In this document: piece by piece, positions 33,905-55,241 of the stretch | Position numbering within the stretch: position 1 is the first letter of the stretch | Layout: every line of letters starts with the position of its first letter | Origin: Leptospira alstonii serovar Sichuan str. 79601 | Lineage (GTDB): Bacteria; Spirochaetota; Leptospiria; Leptospirales; Leptospiraceae | Reading direction: 5' to 3' | Length of the DNA stretch: 64,000 bases | NCBI RefSeq assembly: GCF_000347175.1 | Contig: NZ_ANIK01000035.1 | Span: forward strand, 62,001 to 126,000 | Notes under the pieces: generated by a model | What the model was told of the DNA's origin: nothing | Seen by the model: only the letters and a program-made list of their open reading frames with translations | Database searches by the model: none | Program-made: the position numbers and the translations under genes

Positions 33905-34205
33905 TCGCTTCAATCGCTTTCGCATTTGTTATACCGAGCTCACACTGTAAATAAAATAGAATCTTGACGAACCACAAGTCGAATACTCGGAAGTACGTTT
34001 CATTCGGAAATCCAGCGCCGGACGAGATCCTAACAACTTCTTAACTTCGTTTTCCGTTTGTTTAACCGGACGATCTTGACTCTACGACTACTCCGTGGTT
34101 TACTTGGAACATGAAGAGAATTTCTGCGAGACCTTTTCCGTTCAAACCGAAAAACCGTCCGACTAAAACCGTTTTTCCGAATCTATATTCAGGAAACAGT
34201 TTATT

Positions 34206-34295
34206 ATGAATTTAGAAACTATTCTAGCCTTAGGCACAGGCGTATTTTGTCTCGTTTACTTAGTATATTCGATTTTCAAACCGGAAAAATTCTAA
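34206..34295 (+). CDS. kdpF: KdpF, small subunit of the K+-transporting KdpFABC complex, 29 aa
   Basis: A 29-codon frame from ATG 34206, reading MNLETILALGTGVFCLVYLV and ending YSIFKPEKF. KdpF is a single-helix peptide of about 29 residues, and this one has the central helix and the typical ending [FY]-x-[FL]-x-x-P-E-[KR]-F. It lies 9 bases before kdpA in the usual KdpFABC order, with AGGAAACAG upstream. KdpF stabilises the complex in the inner membrane. Confidence 0.85.
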   Translation: MNLETILALGTGVFCLVYLVYSIFKPEKF

Positions 34296-34304
34296 GGAGC
34301 TTTT

Positions 34305-35981
34305 ATGGCGACGGAATGGATTCAACTCTCGATCTTCCTTTTTTCGATCGTAATCTTCTCTCCTTTGTTCGGCCTATGGTTGTATAAAGTGTATTCGTCT
34401 TCCGGAACCTCAAAACTCGAACGGATACTGTATAAACTTTGCGGAATCGACCCCGACAAGAATATGAACTGGAAAGAATATGCTCTCTCCTTACTCGTAT
34501 TCAATTTTTTCGGTTGTATTCTTTTATTTCTGATCCTGTTTTTTCAGGACCACCTTCCGCTCAATCCCGGAAATTTTCCCGGACTCGATATCTATCTTGC
34601 ATTCAATACCGCCGTGAGTTTCACAACGAATACGAACTGGCAGGCTTATAGCGGAGAAAGTGTAATGAGTTATTTTTCCCAATCGGTAGGATTGACGGTC
34701 CAAAACTTTGTCAGCGCATCCACTGGATTTTGCGTTCTTCTTGCGCTTGCAAGAGGAATATCGGCAAATTCTAATATTGTCGCGCTCGGAAATTTTTGGA
34801 GGGATTTGATTCGAGGAACGTTATATGTTCTTTTACCTCTCTCTTTTATCCTCGCTTTGATCCTGGTCGGTTCCGGAGTCGTTCAAACTTTTTCCGAATC
34901 CGTAACCGCAAGCACTTTGGAAGGAAATACACAAATCATTCCTTTGGGACCTGCGGCCTCTCAGATTGCGATCAAACAACTGGGAACAAACGGAGGAGGA
35001 TTTTTCGGAGTCAACAGCGCCCATCCTTTCGAGAACCCGACTCCGCTTTCCAACTTCCTTCAGATGTTTTCCATCATCATTCTACCCGGAGCCTGCGTGT
35101 TTCTTTACGGAAGAATTACCGGAAATCTCAAACACGCTTGGATGATTTTCGCCGTGATGTTTACGATCTTTTGTGCCGGAGTTCTCGTCGTTTGGACCTC
35201 CGAATCCTCGTGGAATCCGATATCCGGAACCCTCGGTTTTTGGGAAGGAAAAGAAATTCGATTCGGCATCTTAAACAGCTCGATCTGGGAAGTTGCGACC
35301 ACGGTGGCGTCTAACGGATCGGTCAACTCCATGCACGACAGTTTTTCTCCGATCGGCGGTTTAGTAGGAATTTTGAATATACAATTGGGCGAAATCGTCT
35401 TCGGCGGAGTGGGAGCCGGAATGTACGGAATGATTCTATTCGTCCTTCTAACGGTTTTTTTAAGCGGGATCATGGTAGGACGTAGCCCCGAATATCTCGG
35501 TAAAAAAATCGAAAAGAGAGAAATCCAAATGTCCGTATTAGGAATCCTTTTACCGTCCACGGTCATTCTTCTTTTTACGGCGATCTCCGTAAGTATTCCG
35601 AACGCGTTATCCGCTCTTTCAAACGCCGGGCCGCACGGACTTTCCGAAATTCTCTACGCGTTTTCTTCCGGAGCCGGAAACAACGGCAGCGCGTTCGCCG
35701 GTTTGAACGCAAATACCCCTTATTACAATTCTATGATAGGACTTGCGATGTTGATCGGGAGGTTCGGAGTGATTCTCCCCGTTTTGGCGATCGCTGGGGC
35801 GGCGGCCGTTAAAAAAAGATCCGAGATCGTATCGGAAGGATCTTTTTCCGTCGAAGGGGGGACTTTTTACGTTCTACTCCTATCGGTGATCGTGGTAGTC
35901 GGAGCGCTTACCTTTTTTCCGGTTCTTACCATCGGACCTATACTTGAACATTTCCTAATGCTGCAAGGCAAAACCTTTTAA
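34305..35981 (+). CDS. kdpA: KdpA, potassium-binding and -translocating subunit, 558 aa
   Basis: An inner-membrane protein of the usual KdpA length with about ten helices. All four selectivity-filter loops are recognisable: [45 protein letters not shown] and [13 protein letters not shown]. KdpA is a K+-channel-like subunit that binds K+ on the periplasmic side and passes it to KdpB. AAGGAGC lies at good distance before ATG 34305. Part of the kdpFABCDE operon, induced in other bacteria by low external K+ or osmotic stress through KdpDE. Confidence 0.97.
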   Translation: MATEWIQLSIFLFSIVIFSPLFGLWLYKVYSSSGTSKLERILYKLCGIDPDKNMNWKEYALSLLVFNFFGCILLFLILFFQDHLPLNPGNFPGLDIYLAFNTAVSFTTNTNWQAYSGESVMSYFSQSVGLTVQNFVSASTGFCVLLALARGISANSNIVALGNFWRDLIRGTLYVLLPLSFILALILVGSGVVQTFSESVTASTLEGNTQIIPLGPAASQIAIKQLGTNGGGFFGVNSAHPFENPTPLSNFLQMFSIIILPGACVFLYGRITGNLKHAWMIFAVMFTIFCAGVLVVWTSESSWNPISGTLGFWEGKEIRFGILNSSIWEVATTVASNGSVNSMHDSFSPIGGLVGILNIQLGEIVFGGVGAGMYGMILFVLLTVFLSGIMVGRSPEYLGKKIEKREIQMSVLGILLPSTVILLFTAISVSIPNALSALSNAGPHGLSEILYAFSSGAGNNGSAFAGLNANTPYYNSMIGLAMLIGRFGVILPVLAIAGAAAVKKRSEIVSEGSFSVEGGTFYVLLLSVIVVVGALTFFPVLTIGPILEHFLMLQGKTF

Positions 35982-35991
35982 GGAGAAACCA

Positions 35992-38076
<2,085 letters not shown>

Positions 38077-38086
38077 GGAGAACTTT

Positions 38087-41288
<3,202 letters not shown>

Positions 41289-41292
<4 letters not shown>

Positions 41293-41972
41293 ATCCGAAA
41301 ATATTGGTCGCGGACGACGACGATCGAATCCGAAAGATGATTCGAATCAGTTTAAACGCCTCTCATTACGACGTAATCGAATCGGCGACGATTCGGGAAA
41401 CGATTCTCAAAGCGGCAAAGGAATCTCCTGACGTGATTCTTTTGGATTTACAATTCCCCGATGGAAACGGAATCGCGGCTCTTCGCGAAATCCGAACCTG
41501 GAGCGAAACGCCCGTAATCGTATTGTCCGTTCTTTCCTCGGACCTCGAAAAAATTTCCCTGTTGGACGGCGGAGCCGACGACTATATTACAAAACCTTTT
41601 AGTATGGGAGAACTGCTCGCAAGAATTCGAGTGGCGCTTCGAAATAAAACCCAGGAACCCGGCTCGCCGATTTTTGTTTCCGGCAATTTATACGCGGATC
41701 TATCCGGCAGAAACGTTCAGGTCTCGGGTACGACGGTGCATTTGACTCCGATCGAATATTCCTTTTTAGTTTTTCTGATTCAACACGCGGGAAAGGTTGT
41801 AACTCAGGAACAGATCATCCGTCACGTCTGGGGACCGCTGGCAAAAAACGAATCCGGACCGTTAAGAGTTCACGTCGCGAGCCTCAGAAAAAAGATCGAG
41901 GCGGATCCTTCCAATCCGGAGTTGCTTTTGACCGAACCCGGAGTCGGCTACCGATTATCCATAAATCCTTAA
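41289..41972 (+). CDS. kdpE: KdpE response regulator, OmpR family, 227 aa
   Basis: TTG 41289 overlaps the kdpD stop (TTGA) and starts the protein at NPKILVADDDDRIRKM, matching the normal receiver N-terminus; the longer frame from 41262 would add nine residues. Receiver domain with acidic cluster DDDD at 9-12, phospho-acceptor Asp 53 in VILLDLQFPDGNG, and the switch Lys in YITKPFSMGEL. The C-terminal winged helix ends LTEPGVGYRLSINP, the typical OmpR signature. Activates kdp transcription in other bacteria; its own operator upstream of kdpF was not identified. Confidence 0.93.
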
Positions 41973-43718
<1,746 letters not shown>

Positions 43719-44347
43719 AACCGAACGGGCCGACTTTTCTTTTCATTTCCCGCGCAAAAAGGATCGGCCTGATTTTATCTCATACAAGTTCGGCGTAAAA
43801 AATTCATACGAATCAATTACGACTTCCTTTTTTAAATTTTAACTCCTAACGACAACTCTATAATAGAATGTCCGAAATTCTGCGTCTAAACGCGGGATTT
43901 GTGCTCAAATTGACGGTACTCTATTTTATAGGGATCAGTAATACGGATTTTTTTTCTCGTTACTGAAAACCGTATAAAGGCGCCGAAAATTCTGCATATA
44001 AAAGACGGACCCTTGCCAAAATTTACGATACCCTAATATCCGAGATTCCACAAGTGACACTCACTGATTTCATTTTTTATCCTGAGTGTCACTCACCAGT
44101 ATTTTAAGGACAAACTCTTCGTAAAAAATTTAAATCCGAACATTGTAAAAATTTATTTTTGTCAGCCTGTCCGTTAAACTGCATTGAAAGTATATAAATA
44201 TTTAAGAATATTTTAAAGTTAAATGCTACTGAATATTTGAACTTGAAGCGTGTCCCCAAAGCCCGCCAAGCGATCCAGAGGGAGAGGCGTCACTTTAGTC
44301 TTCTTTGGAACGGATTTTTATAGGATTAAAGGACTTTAAGAGTTATC
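43719..44347. repeat. Intergenic stretch with one interspersed repeat and an inverted repeat
   Basis: No gene. 43874-43944 is one copy of the ~70-bp interspersed repeat whose other copies are at 57884-57952 and 62141-62205. 44053-44063 and 44083-44093 (AGTGACACTCA and TGAGTGTCACT) form perfect 11-base arms with a 19-base loop. The following ~250 bases probably contain the promoter of the TonB-receptor gene. Confidence 0.6.
44053..44093. promoter_or_regulatory. Inverted repeat upstream of TonB-receptor gene
   Basis: AGTGACACTCA and TGAGTGTCACT are 11-base inverted arms around a 19-base centre. They could be an operator for a dimeric regulator or a transcript end. Position about 255 bases before the receptor gene. 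Confidence 0.4.
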
Positions 44348-47092
44348 GTGAAAAATTTTCCAATTCTTTTTTTATTCTCATATATTCGGTATCACCCCAT
44401 AGTACGATTCCTTTCACAAAAGAAATATTTTCGGACGAACAAACTTTCCTTCTTCTACATAACGTTTCTTTACGCTTTCGGCCTTTTGTCTTCGGATTTG
44501 CTCGCTCAAAATAAAATAGAAGTGCAAATCAAATCGCAAGAGAAAATAAAACATCTCGATATCGAGGGAAAGAATTTCAGTAAGAGGATCAATGGGGGAT
44601 CAAACTCCGAAATCACGTTCGGCGTTCCCGATTACGGCGGATATACGGTTTTAGCGGAGAATGAAAAAGGACTTCAGAAAAAAATTCAGATCCAAGTCCG
44701 TCCCGGAAACACTTCTTTTTCAATCGACTCGGAAAAAGACAAAGACGGTATCGAAGTCATCGGTGAAAGACGGGCCTGATTTCGTTCGCTTAAAGCCGGA
44801 AGAGATCAACAAGATGCCCGGTACGTTCGGAGATTCCTTAAAAGCGATCTTCAACATTTCGGGAATTGCGCCGATTTTTCAAAATTATACCAACTCGGGC
44901 TTTCAATCCTCGATGGCGATTAGAACAAGCAGAACCGCCCCCAATGATAGAAGTCCGGAAATTCCCAACAGCCAAAGAGGATTTCTGGTGATGCGAGGCG
45001 CGGGAACCAGAGCCAATCAATTTTATTACGACGGACTTCCCTTAGTCTACCCGTTTCACGCGGACGGAATGACTTCCGTGTTGAACAATAACGCGATTCG
45101 ATCCCTGGAAATTTATTCAGGCACTTATTCTGCCCGATACGGTTTTGCCACTGGCGGAGTCATCGCCGTGGAAGGATTTAAAAAGAAGAACGACTCCCTC
45201 GTCGTAAACCTACATACTTTTTTGACGGACGCTTACGTTTTTAAGAATATTACAAAAAACTTAAATGTAAGCGTATCCGGAAGAAAATACTATCCGAACT
45301 ACGTTTTGGGTAGGATACCCGACCTGATACCGAATCAAACCTTCGTCTCCGATTACAGCGATTATCAATTCCGAATCAACTGGGACATCGACGAGCGTAA
45401 CTCCGTCACACTTTCCTCTTTCGGAACGAAGGATTATCGTCATCCCTTTTCTTCCAACAAACAACTGGAACCGAAAAAAAATAATATGGAAACCCTGAAC
45501 GATTCTTTTATCGTAGATAGGAATTTTAGAACGGACGGGATTCAATACGTTTGGAAACCGTTCGAGTACGTTTCCAATACGATGAACTTTGCTAGGAGTT
45601 ATTTTCAGGAAAGAATTCAAAACAGCACTTATCTTATCGATACCTCTAAAGGTGTACTTTCCCTTGCCTTTGAAGGATTACAAAAAGCGAATACTCTTGG
45701 AAATGATTTTTCGGAGGACCTTCGGTATTTTGAGGACGTTATGGAAGTGAACTTATTCAAAAAAATCCTAAAGCTCAGGGTGGGCGGTCAATATAGGGAA
45801 ACCGTTTCCAGCTTTAAGGGCAAGGTTATATACATCAATGAAAATCCGGAGATGCTTAAGATAACCAAGTTCATCCTCTCCGATCCGAACACATCGGCAA
45901 CCTTGGAAGGAGATAGGATGGTTCATAGACAGATCGGATATTTTTCCGAGATGAAACTGGATTATAAAGGAAACGTGTTAACGCTCGGAGCAAGACGGGA
46001 CTATCACGATTTATCGGAACAATGGAAAACAAGTCCGAGACTTATGTTTGCAAAAGAACTGGAATCCACGAAAACGACTTTTTTCGGCGGAACCGGGAAA
46101 TTCTTTCAAGCCCCTCCGGACATCAGTTATATTTCCAAAAAGATAGGAAACCCCAATCTCAAAATGGAAGAATCGCAACATTCCAATATTGGAATAGAAC
46201 AAAAGTTTTTATCGAATTACTCCGTCAAGTTGGAAGGTTACAAAAACACTTTGACAGTTTGGCCGTTCGGGACGATTTTATCTACAACTCTTCGGCCGCC
46301 AACATCAACAATCTCGTTTCCGCATTCAACAATCAAAACGCGGAACTCGTTCCTCAAAAGAACGTGAATTACTCAAATTCCATGTCCGGCTGGTCCAAAG
46401 GATTCGAGTTGATGATTAAAAAAGAAATCCCGGAGGACTCCGGATTTTTCGGTTGGATTTCCTATACGAACTCTTTGACAAAACGAAATAGAAATCAACC
46501 CCTTCTGAACAATACCGAACTTCAAGCCCATAACGAACTGGCTAAAAATCATAGGGTTTTGTATCAGGACGTATCCAAGGATTATTATACGAACGTTTAC
46601 GATAACGGAAACGTCGAGGTTCTAAAGAAAAATTCCAAGGAAGAATATTACGATTTGGATCGAACACACATGTTCAGTTTAGTCGGCGGCTGGAAACACA
46701 AGGACCAATGGCAAATCGGCACGAGAATCATTCACTTAACGAATTACGCATATACTCCGATCGTCGGGTCGGAACTGACTCCCGTTAATTCCGTAAATCT
46801 TTACACTCCCACTTATTCGAACGATATCAGATCCGCTCGGCTCCCGTCTTACAATCAGATCGATATTCGATTTGATCGTTTTATATCGACGAGTTGGGCG
46901 AAGTTGGATTTGTACGTTGAAATCATCAATCTGACCGGAAATAGGATCGCGGTTACAAAAAATCTTTATAATACTCTGGCTCCTTATATCCCGAACGTAA
47001 ACCCCGCTACCGGTTACATCAATCAAAACGGGTTGGAAGTCGGCAAAACTAAGGTTCCGATGTTTAATTTCGGAATACAAATGCAATTTTAA
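44348..47092 (+). pseudogene. TonB-dependent outer-membrane receptor, broken by two frameshifts
   Basis: Three frames join into one receptor of ~900 residues. Frame A, from GTG 44348, has a signal region and a carboxypeptidase-regulatory-like domain, ending at DGIEVIGERRA then a stop at 44779. Frame B is usable from about 44770, and has FVRLKPEEINKMPGTFGDSL (TonB-box/plug entry), LVMRGAGTRANQFYYDGLPL and the plug. Frame C is usable from about 46245 to 47092 and ends KVPMFNFGIQMQF, a typical barrel terminus with final Phe. The second break fits loss of one base in KLEGYKN-?-FDSLAVRDD. Transport of a TonB substrate is inferred from family; the strain probably lacks it. Sequencing error cannot be excluded for either shift. 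Confidence 0.8.
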
Positions 47093-47131
47093 AGATATCT
47101 TTCCGACTCGGTTTTCGGACAAACCGTAAGA

Positions 47132-48133
47132 TCAAAGCGGCTTTTCCATTCTCCAACAATAATGAATCTTTTCGTTTCTGAAATCTTCCGGAAGAGTCGT
47201 CTTCGTGATGTCTTTCGAATTTTCCCAGAGAACGGATTTTTCTGAAAATTCAAACTTTCTAAAGTTCGTGGAAAAGTACAACACGGCTCCGGGAAGCGCA
47301 AAGTCCCGATAGAGAACGTTTAAGATCTCTACGTGATTTTTTTGTACGTCGAAGACGTTAGTCATCTTTTTACTGTTGGAAAAGGTCGGAGGATCGACCA
47401 CGATCAGATCGTATTTTTTTCGATTCGGGTTCGTTCTTTCCTGATAAAGCCATTCCGTTACATCCGCTCTGAGTAGACGATGTTTTGTAAGGGAAAATCC
47501 GTTTAACTTCAAATTTTCTTCGGCCCAAGCCGAATACGTGTTGGAAAGGTCCACGCTTAAACTTTCGGTCGCTCCGCCTGACACCGCGTAGACGGTAAAC
47601 GATCCCGTATAAGAGAAAAGATTTAGGAATTTTTTTCCCTTTGATTCTTTGCGGACGAGTTCCCTCGTGATTCTATGATCTAAAAACAATCCCGTGTCGA
47701 TATAATCGGATAAGTTTACGTAAAACCGAAGTCCGTTCTCCCCTACTTCGAACAACTCCGATTGCTGGGATTGTTTTTCGTACTGTTCTTTGCCTTTTTT
47801 GGGTTCTCTCTTTTTCCAAAAGACGGAATCGGGTCCGAGGTTCAATGTCTCGGAGACGATCCGGCCTATCTCCGCGTTCTCCCTTTCTCTTTCTTCGTCC
47901 GAAATCTCGTAATCGTTTTTATATGCGGCGATTTGACAATAAGGCCCGTAAAGATCCACGCTGACTGGAACCTGAGGTATGTCCCGATCGTAGATTCGAA
48001 AACATTCTATGTTTCTTTTACGCGCCCATTTTTTCCAATGTTTAGACATTCTCGTTATACGATTTCGAAACATCACCATCGGATTTCCGGAATCGTTAAA
48101 CGAATTGGTTTCATCGAATCGTTTTTCCGTCAT
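47132..48133 (-). CDS. Class I methyltransferase similar to RlmK (C-terminal half of RlmL)
   Basis: The sequence aligns in my memory with the C-terminal m7G methyltransferase half of RlmL (23S rRNA G2069): FRNRITRMSKHWKKWARKRN, ECFRIYDRDIPQVPVSVDLY, the SAM-binding FLNLFSYTGSFTVYAVSGGA, and the catalytic loop YDLIVVDPPTFSNSKKM, with DPPTFSNSK diagnostic. Length about 333 from ATG 48133; shorter starts at 48079 or 48073 (MVMFRNRI) are possible. Stand-alone RlmK-like proteins methylate 23S rRNA position 2069. Convergent with the TonB gene. The plus-strand frame covering it (47762 on) is only an antisense shadow. Confidence 0.85.
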   Translation of the reverse strand: MTEKRFDETNSFNDSGNPMVMFRNRITRMSKHWKKWARKRNIECFRIYDRDIPQVPVSVDLYGPYCQIAAYKNDYEISDEERERENAEIGRIVSETLNLGPDSVFWKKREPKKGKEQYEKQSQQSELFEVGENGLRFYVNLSDYIDTGLFLDHRITRELVRKESKGKKFLNLFSYTGSFTVYAVSGGATESLSVDLSNTYSAWAEENLKLNGFSLTKHRLLRADVTEWLYQERTNPNRKKYDLIVVDPPTFSNSKKMTNVFDVQKNHVEILNVLYRDFALPGAVLYFSTNFRKFEFSEKSVLWENSKDITKTTLPEDFRNEKIHYCWRMEKPL

Positions 48134-48265
48134 AAAACCAGAATACGAAAATCCCCGTCAAAATCCAATCAGAACAAAAATGGAAATTCCATAAAAAGAC
48201 TGGACGATCGGGACGATTGCAAAACATTTTTCTTATTTTCCGAATCGAAGAAGCGAGTTGAAATT

Positions 48266-49153
48266 TTGAAACACACATATCTCGAAAATCAAAAAGTAAA
48301 ATTATTTCTCTCCTATTCGGAAACGGATTCGAAGAACGTTATCTTATTCCTGCACGGATATCCCGATACACATCGGACCTGGGACTTACAGATCGATTCC
48401 TTAAAAGACAAATATCGTTTAGGTGCGATCGACCTTAGAGGTTTCGGAAGATCCTCCAAACCTTCGGAACAATCCGAGTACAACTACACTATGATTTTTC
48501 CCGATCTTTTGGAAGCGATCCGTTTCCTTTCCAAGGATAAAAAGGTACACTTGGTCGGTCACGATTGGGGAGCGGCTCTGGGTTGGTTATTTATTAGCGA
48601 TCCTGAATATTCAGGATATGTACGTTCCTTTACGGCGATTTCCGGTCCGCATCCCTGGCTCGCGGGCAAACGAATGATCGACGACCTGTTCAGTCTCAAT
48701 CTGGATAACTGGGGAAAAGTGATCGATCAGGGTTTTCGCTCCTGGTATATCTGGTTTTTTCAGATTCCTATGCTGCCGGAATTCGTCTGGCGGAACTTCG
48801 GTGAATCGATTTACAAATGGATCATGGATCTCGGCGGAGTTCCCAAAAAAGATTCTCTGAGAAACGCGAGCAAAAACGATATCTACGGCGCGACGATGGC
48901 CCCTATCAATCTGTTCCGGGAGTTATTGTTCGGTAAAACGGTGATCTCCGCTCCCTCCAATATCAAAGTTCCGGTGCAATTGATCGTTCCTCAAAAGGAT
49001 TTTATCGTTTTACCGGAGGTTTATGAAAACGCGTACGACTACGTGGAAAAATTAGAAATTCATAAACTCGATTCCAATCACTGGGTTCACAGGGAACAAC
49101 CCGACTTAGTGACCGATCTCATTCAAAAGTTCGTCGTCAAACATTCCGCGTAA
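48266..49153 (+). CDS. Alpha/beta hydrolase, epoxide-hydrolase-like, 295 aa
   Basis: TTG 48266 is the only reasonable start; the upstream 168 codons of the same frame are antisense to the methyltransferase gene. The oxyanion motif HGYPDTHRTW and nucleophile elbow VGHDWGAALG with nucleophilic Asp are those of epoxide hydrolases and haloalkane dehalogenases. The catalytic His is in DSNHWVHRE. The protein is cytosolic and hydrolyses an epoxide, ester or halide; substrate unknown. Adjacent to, but convergent with, the outer-membrane gene at 49161. Confidence 0.8.
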   Translation: MKHTYLENQKVKLFLSYSETDSKNVILFLHGYPDTHRTWDLQIDSLKDKYRLGAIDLRGFGRSSKPSEQSEYNYTMIFPDLLEAIRFLSKDKKVHLVGHDWGAALGWLFISDPEYSGYVRSFTAISGPHPWLAGKRMIDDLFSLNLDNWGKVIDQGFRSWYIWFFQIPMLPEFVWRNFGESIYKWIMDLGGVPKKDSLRNASKNDIYGATMAPINLFRELLFGKTVISAPSNIKVPVQLIVPQKDFIVLPEVYENAYDYVEKLEIHKLDSNHWVHREQPDLVTDLIQKFVVKHSA

Positions 49154-49160
49154 CGTCTTT

Positions 49161-50192
<1,032 letters not shown>

Positions 50193-50529
50193 GGGACTAT
50201 CTTGAAAAAAAATTTCCGGATTGATTTCTGAAAATACTAAAATGGGAATAGGCCCGACTCTGGCTATGTTTTTTTCCGTTGATAAAAATCCGAATCCGTC
50301 ATTCGATACGGTTCTCGTTTTTTGAATTCTGATTCTGAATCCGCGCCGAACCCTCGTTTTCATTTTTGACAAGATCTTATTTTTAGTCGTTCCGACAACC
50401 TACCCAACCGATAAATTGTTTGAATTCAGACTTCAAAGTAAGTGCGACTTTTATCTCAATGTTCCCGTTCCACTCAATTCCTAAAAAGCGGGAGTTCCCA
50501 CATTTTAGAAATCAGCAAATAGTCCCTAA
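50193..50529. other. Intergenic stretch with a palindromic repeat
   Basis: 337 bases without a gene, between the outer-membrane gene and the RNase-like gene, both on the minus strand. GCGGGAGTTCCCACA at 50488-50502 is a member of the TGTGGGA-TCCCACA palindrome family. The part nearest 50193 should hold the outer-membrane gene's promoter. Confidence 0.5.
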
Positions 50530-51293
<764 letters not shown>

Positions 51294-51300
<7 letters not shown>

Positions 51301-53047
51301 CTGCTTTTCCTTACGGATATCAGCACGAGAATAAAACGAAAAATCAGGATCGAAACACAACAGACCCACAATAAAGAATTTCCGAGTTCGGTATAAATCG
51401 TCGGCTCGGCGGAACCCGGTCGAATCGAAAAGGTTCGGGTTCCGGTTTCGTGAAATCCGATCGGAACGATCAGAGGAATTCCGCGGGCGTCCCAGACTTC
51501 CGAAATTCCGGATACGGTGGAACGGATCAAAGGCAGACCGGTTTCGATCGCTCTCAATCGGACGGCTCCGGAATGTTGATAGGCCTCCAGCTCCGAGTCG
51601 AACCAGGAATCGTTGGTGAGGTTGATCAGGATTTCCGGTTGTTCTCCGGTCCGAAAGTAGTCCAAAACGAGTTCCGTAAACATCGCTTCGTAACAAAGCA
51701 AAGGCATAATCGAATACGAATATTCTAAATTTATAATCTTATCGGATCGTTTGTCCCGGGAGAAAAATTCGGCTTTATGGATTTCAGGCTCGTTCAATCG
51801 GGAGATTTCCTTTTCGCTCGGAGGCAAAATCGGCTTTGTGTTCCGGATTTTATTTCCGATCAGAAGTTTGGGGATTTCTCCGGGAACGTAGCGGGAGGTT
51901 TCCTTGAAGATCGAACGTAAAAAAGGAAGTTCGTTTTCCATCGGAAGGTATTCGCCGAAGGCAAGAAGTTTCCTTTTGTCGTATCGTTCGAAACTTCCGT
52001 CCGCGCTTTTAAACAAACTAACCTGATTCCTCAGCTTGCCCCCTTCCATATTCAATTCGTTGAATATAATATCGGCTCCGGTATGTTTGGAAAGAAATAA
52101 AACGATCCCTTCCATCGTGGAAGAATAAATGTGTTCCTTTCGATTTTCCTCCGAATCGATGGTGCCGTGAAACGGAATCGCGGATTCCGGAATTACGATC
52201 AAGGACGGCGGATTTTCGGAGGTTATACTTCCCCTTAAGGCCAAAGAAAACACCTTACTCATCGTCACGCTCAAAAAATTCGAGTCTGCTTTCAGATCCT
52301 TGGTTCCGGGAGAAGTATCCGGTTGAATCATAAGTACGGACAAATCTTTCGGCTTCCCTTCGTTAGACGATCGATCGGCGTATCCGATTCGGTACAAACC
52401 GTAAAAATAAACGGATGCGATTCCGATCGCCGCGACGACCGCAATTCTGAATTCTTCGGATTTTTTCCTTTTAAAATGACTTAAGAACATTATAAAAACG
52501 GAAGATATAAACAACAAAAGAAAACTCAGCCCGTAAACTCCGCAGATCGAAGCGAACTGCTCGAACACGATCGAACCCGAAATCAAGTTCCCCCAATACC
52601 AGGGAAAAATCTGAATCGTTATCATGTCCGCGACGGCTCCCGCGGCGGGAAATACCAAAAGCACCGAAGGTTGTGAAACGGATTCTACTTTAGAAAAACG
52701 GAATAAAGCATAGAACGGAAAGAACTTCAAATGGGAAACGAGTCCGTATAATAGGAAAAAAAGAACGGAAACGATCGGACCGGTTCCCGCAATGCCGGAA
52801 ACGGCTCCCGGAATCCAATAAAACGCGACGCAGTTCAAAATCTGGGAAAGAATCAAAATCCACAACGAGGCTTTCCAAAACGGTTCTTGATTGAGGGAAA
52901 AAAACAAAAACATACAGGAAACGGCCGCAATCATTCCGGCCGAAAAAAATGAAAACGGGGAAAGCCCTAAAAGAGTTCCGCCCCCGACTCCGAAACAAAG
53001 TAGAAGTCGATATACAAACGAGTCTTTTGCAATGAAACGATACGGCA

Positions 53048-53048
<1 letters not shown>
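51294..53048 (-). CDS. lnt: Apolipoprotein N-acyltransferase Lnt, 584 aa
   Basis: An inner-membrane enzyme with about seven or eight N-terminal helices and a periplasmic nitrilase-like domain that N-acylates the lipid-modified cysteine of lipoproteins. The catalytic triad is visible: Glu in LIVIPESAIPFHGT, Lys in YDKRKLLAFGEYLPME, Cys in PLLCYEAMFTEL. Final segments LLWVCCVSILIFRFILVLIS are the C-terminal helix. The ATG at 53048 overlaps the upstream stop (TGATG). Leptospira makes many lipoproteins, several of them encoded in this window. Length is usual to slightly long. Confidence 0.92.
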
Positions 53049-54103
<1,055 letters not shown>

Positions 54104-54187
54104 GGACCGTGATTTTTAAAAAAATCTTTCCTAAGGCAAACCTTTTTTGTTTTTTCTGAACAAGCGGTTCGGATGAAATGACAAGGA

Positions 54188-55210
<1,023 letters not shown>

Positions 55211-55241
55211 TTTTTTACGGATCGCGTTACACAACGCTTAG

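Larger units (their letters stand above)
33723..34205. promoter_or_regulatory. Upstream region of kdp operon with two large inverted repeats
   Basis: No gene. It contains a perfect 13-bp stem with 3-base loop at 33798-33826 and a longer imperfect inverted repeat at 33843-33904, after which no long T-run follows. The last ~100 bases before kdpF should contain the kdp promoter and the KdpE site. I do not see a site I can name. AGGAAACAG at about 34190 is the kdpF ribosome-binding site. Confidence 0.5.

Noticed and set aside
34322..34504. Minus-strand small gene opposite the kdpA start
   Set aside because: Antisense shadow of a strongly conserved kdpA N-terminus.
44765..44782. Programmed frameshift in the TonB receptor
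   Set aside because: No slippery heptamer or stimulatory stem-loop is visible, and a second unrelated break follows at about 46245, so decay or error is more likely.
47762..48265. Upstream extension of the epoxide-hydrolase frame
   Set aside because: The stretch is antisense to the rRNA methyltransferase gene; residues there lack hydrolase features, so TTG 48266 was chosen instead.
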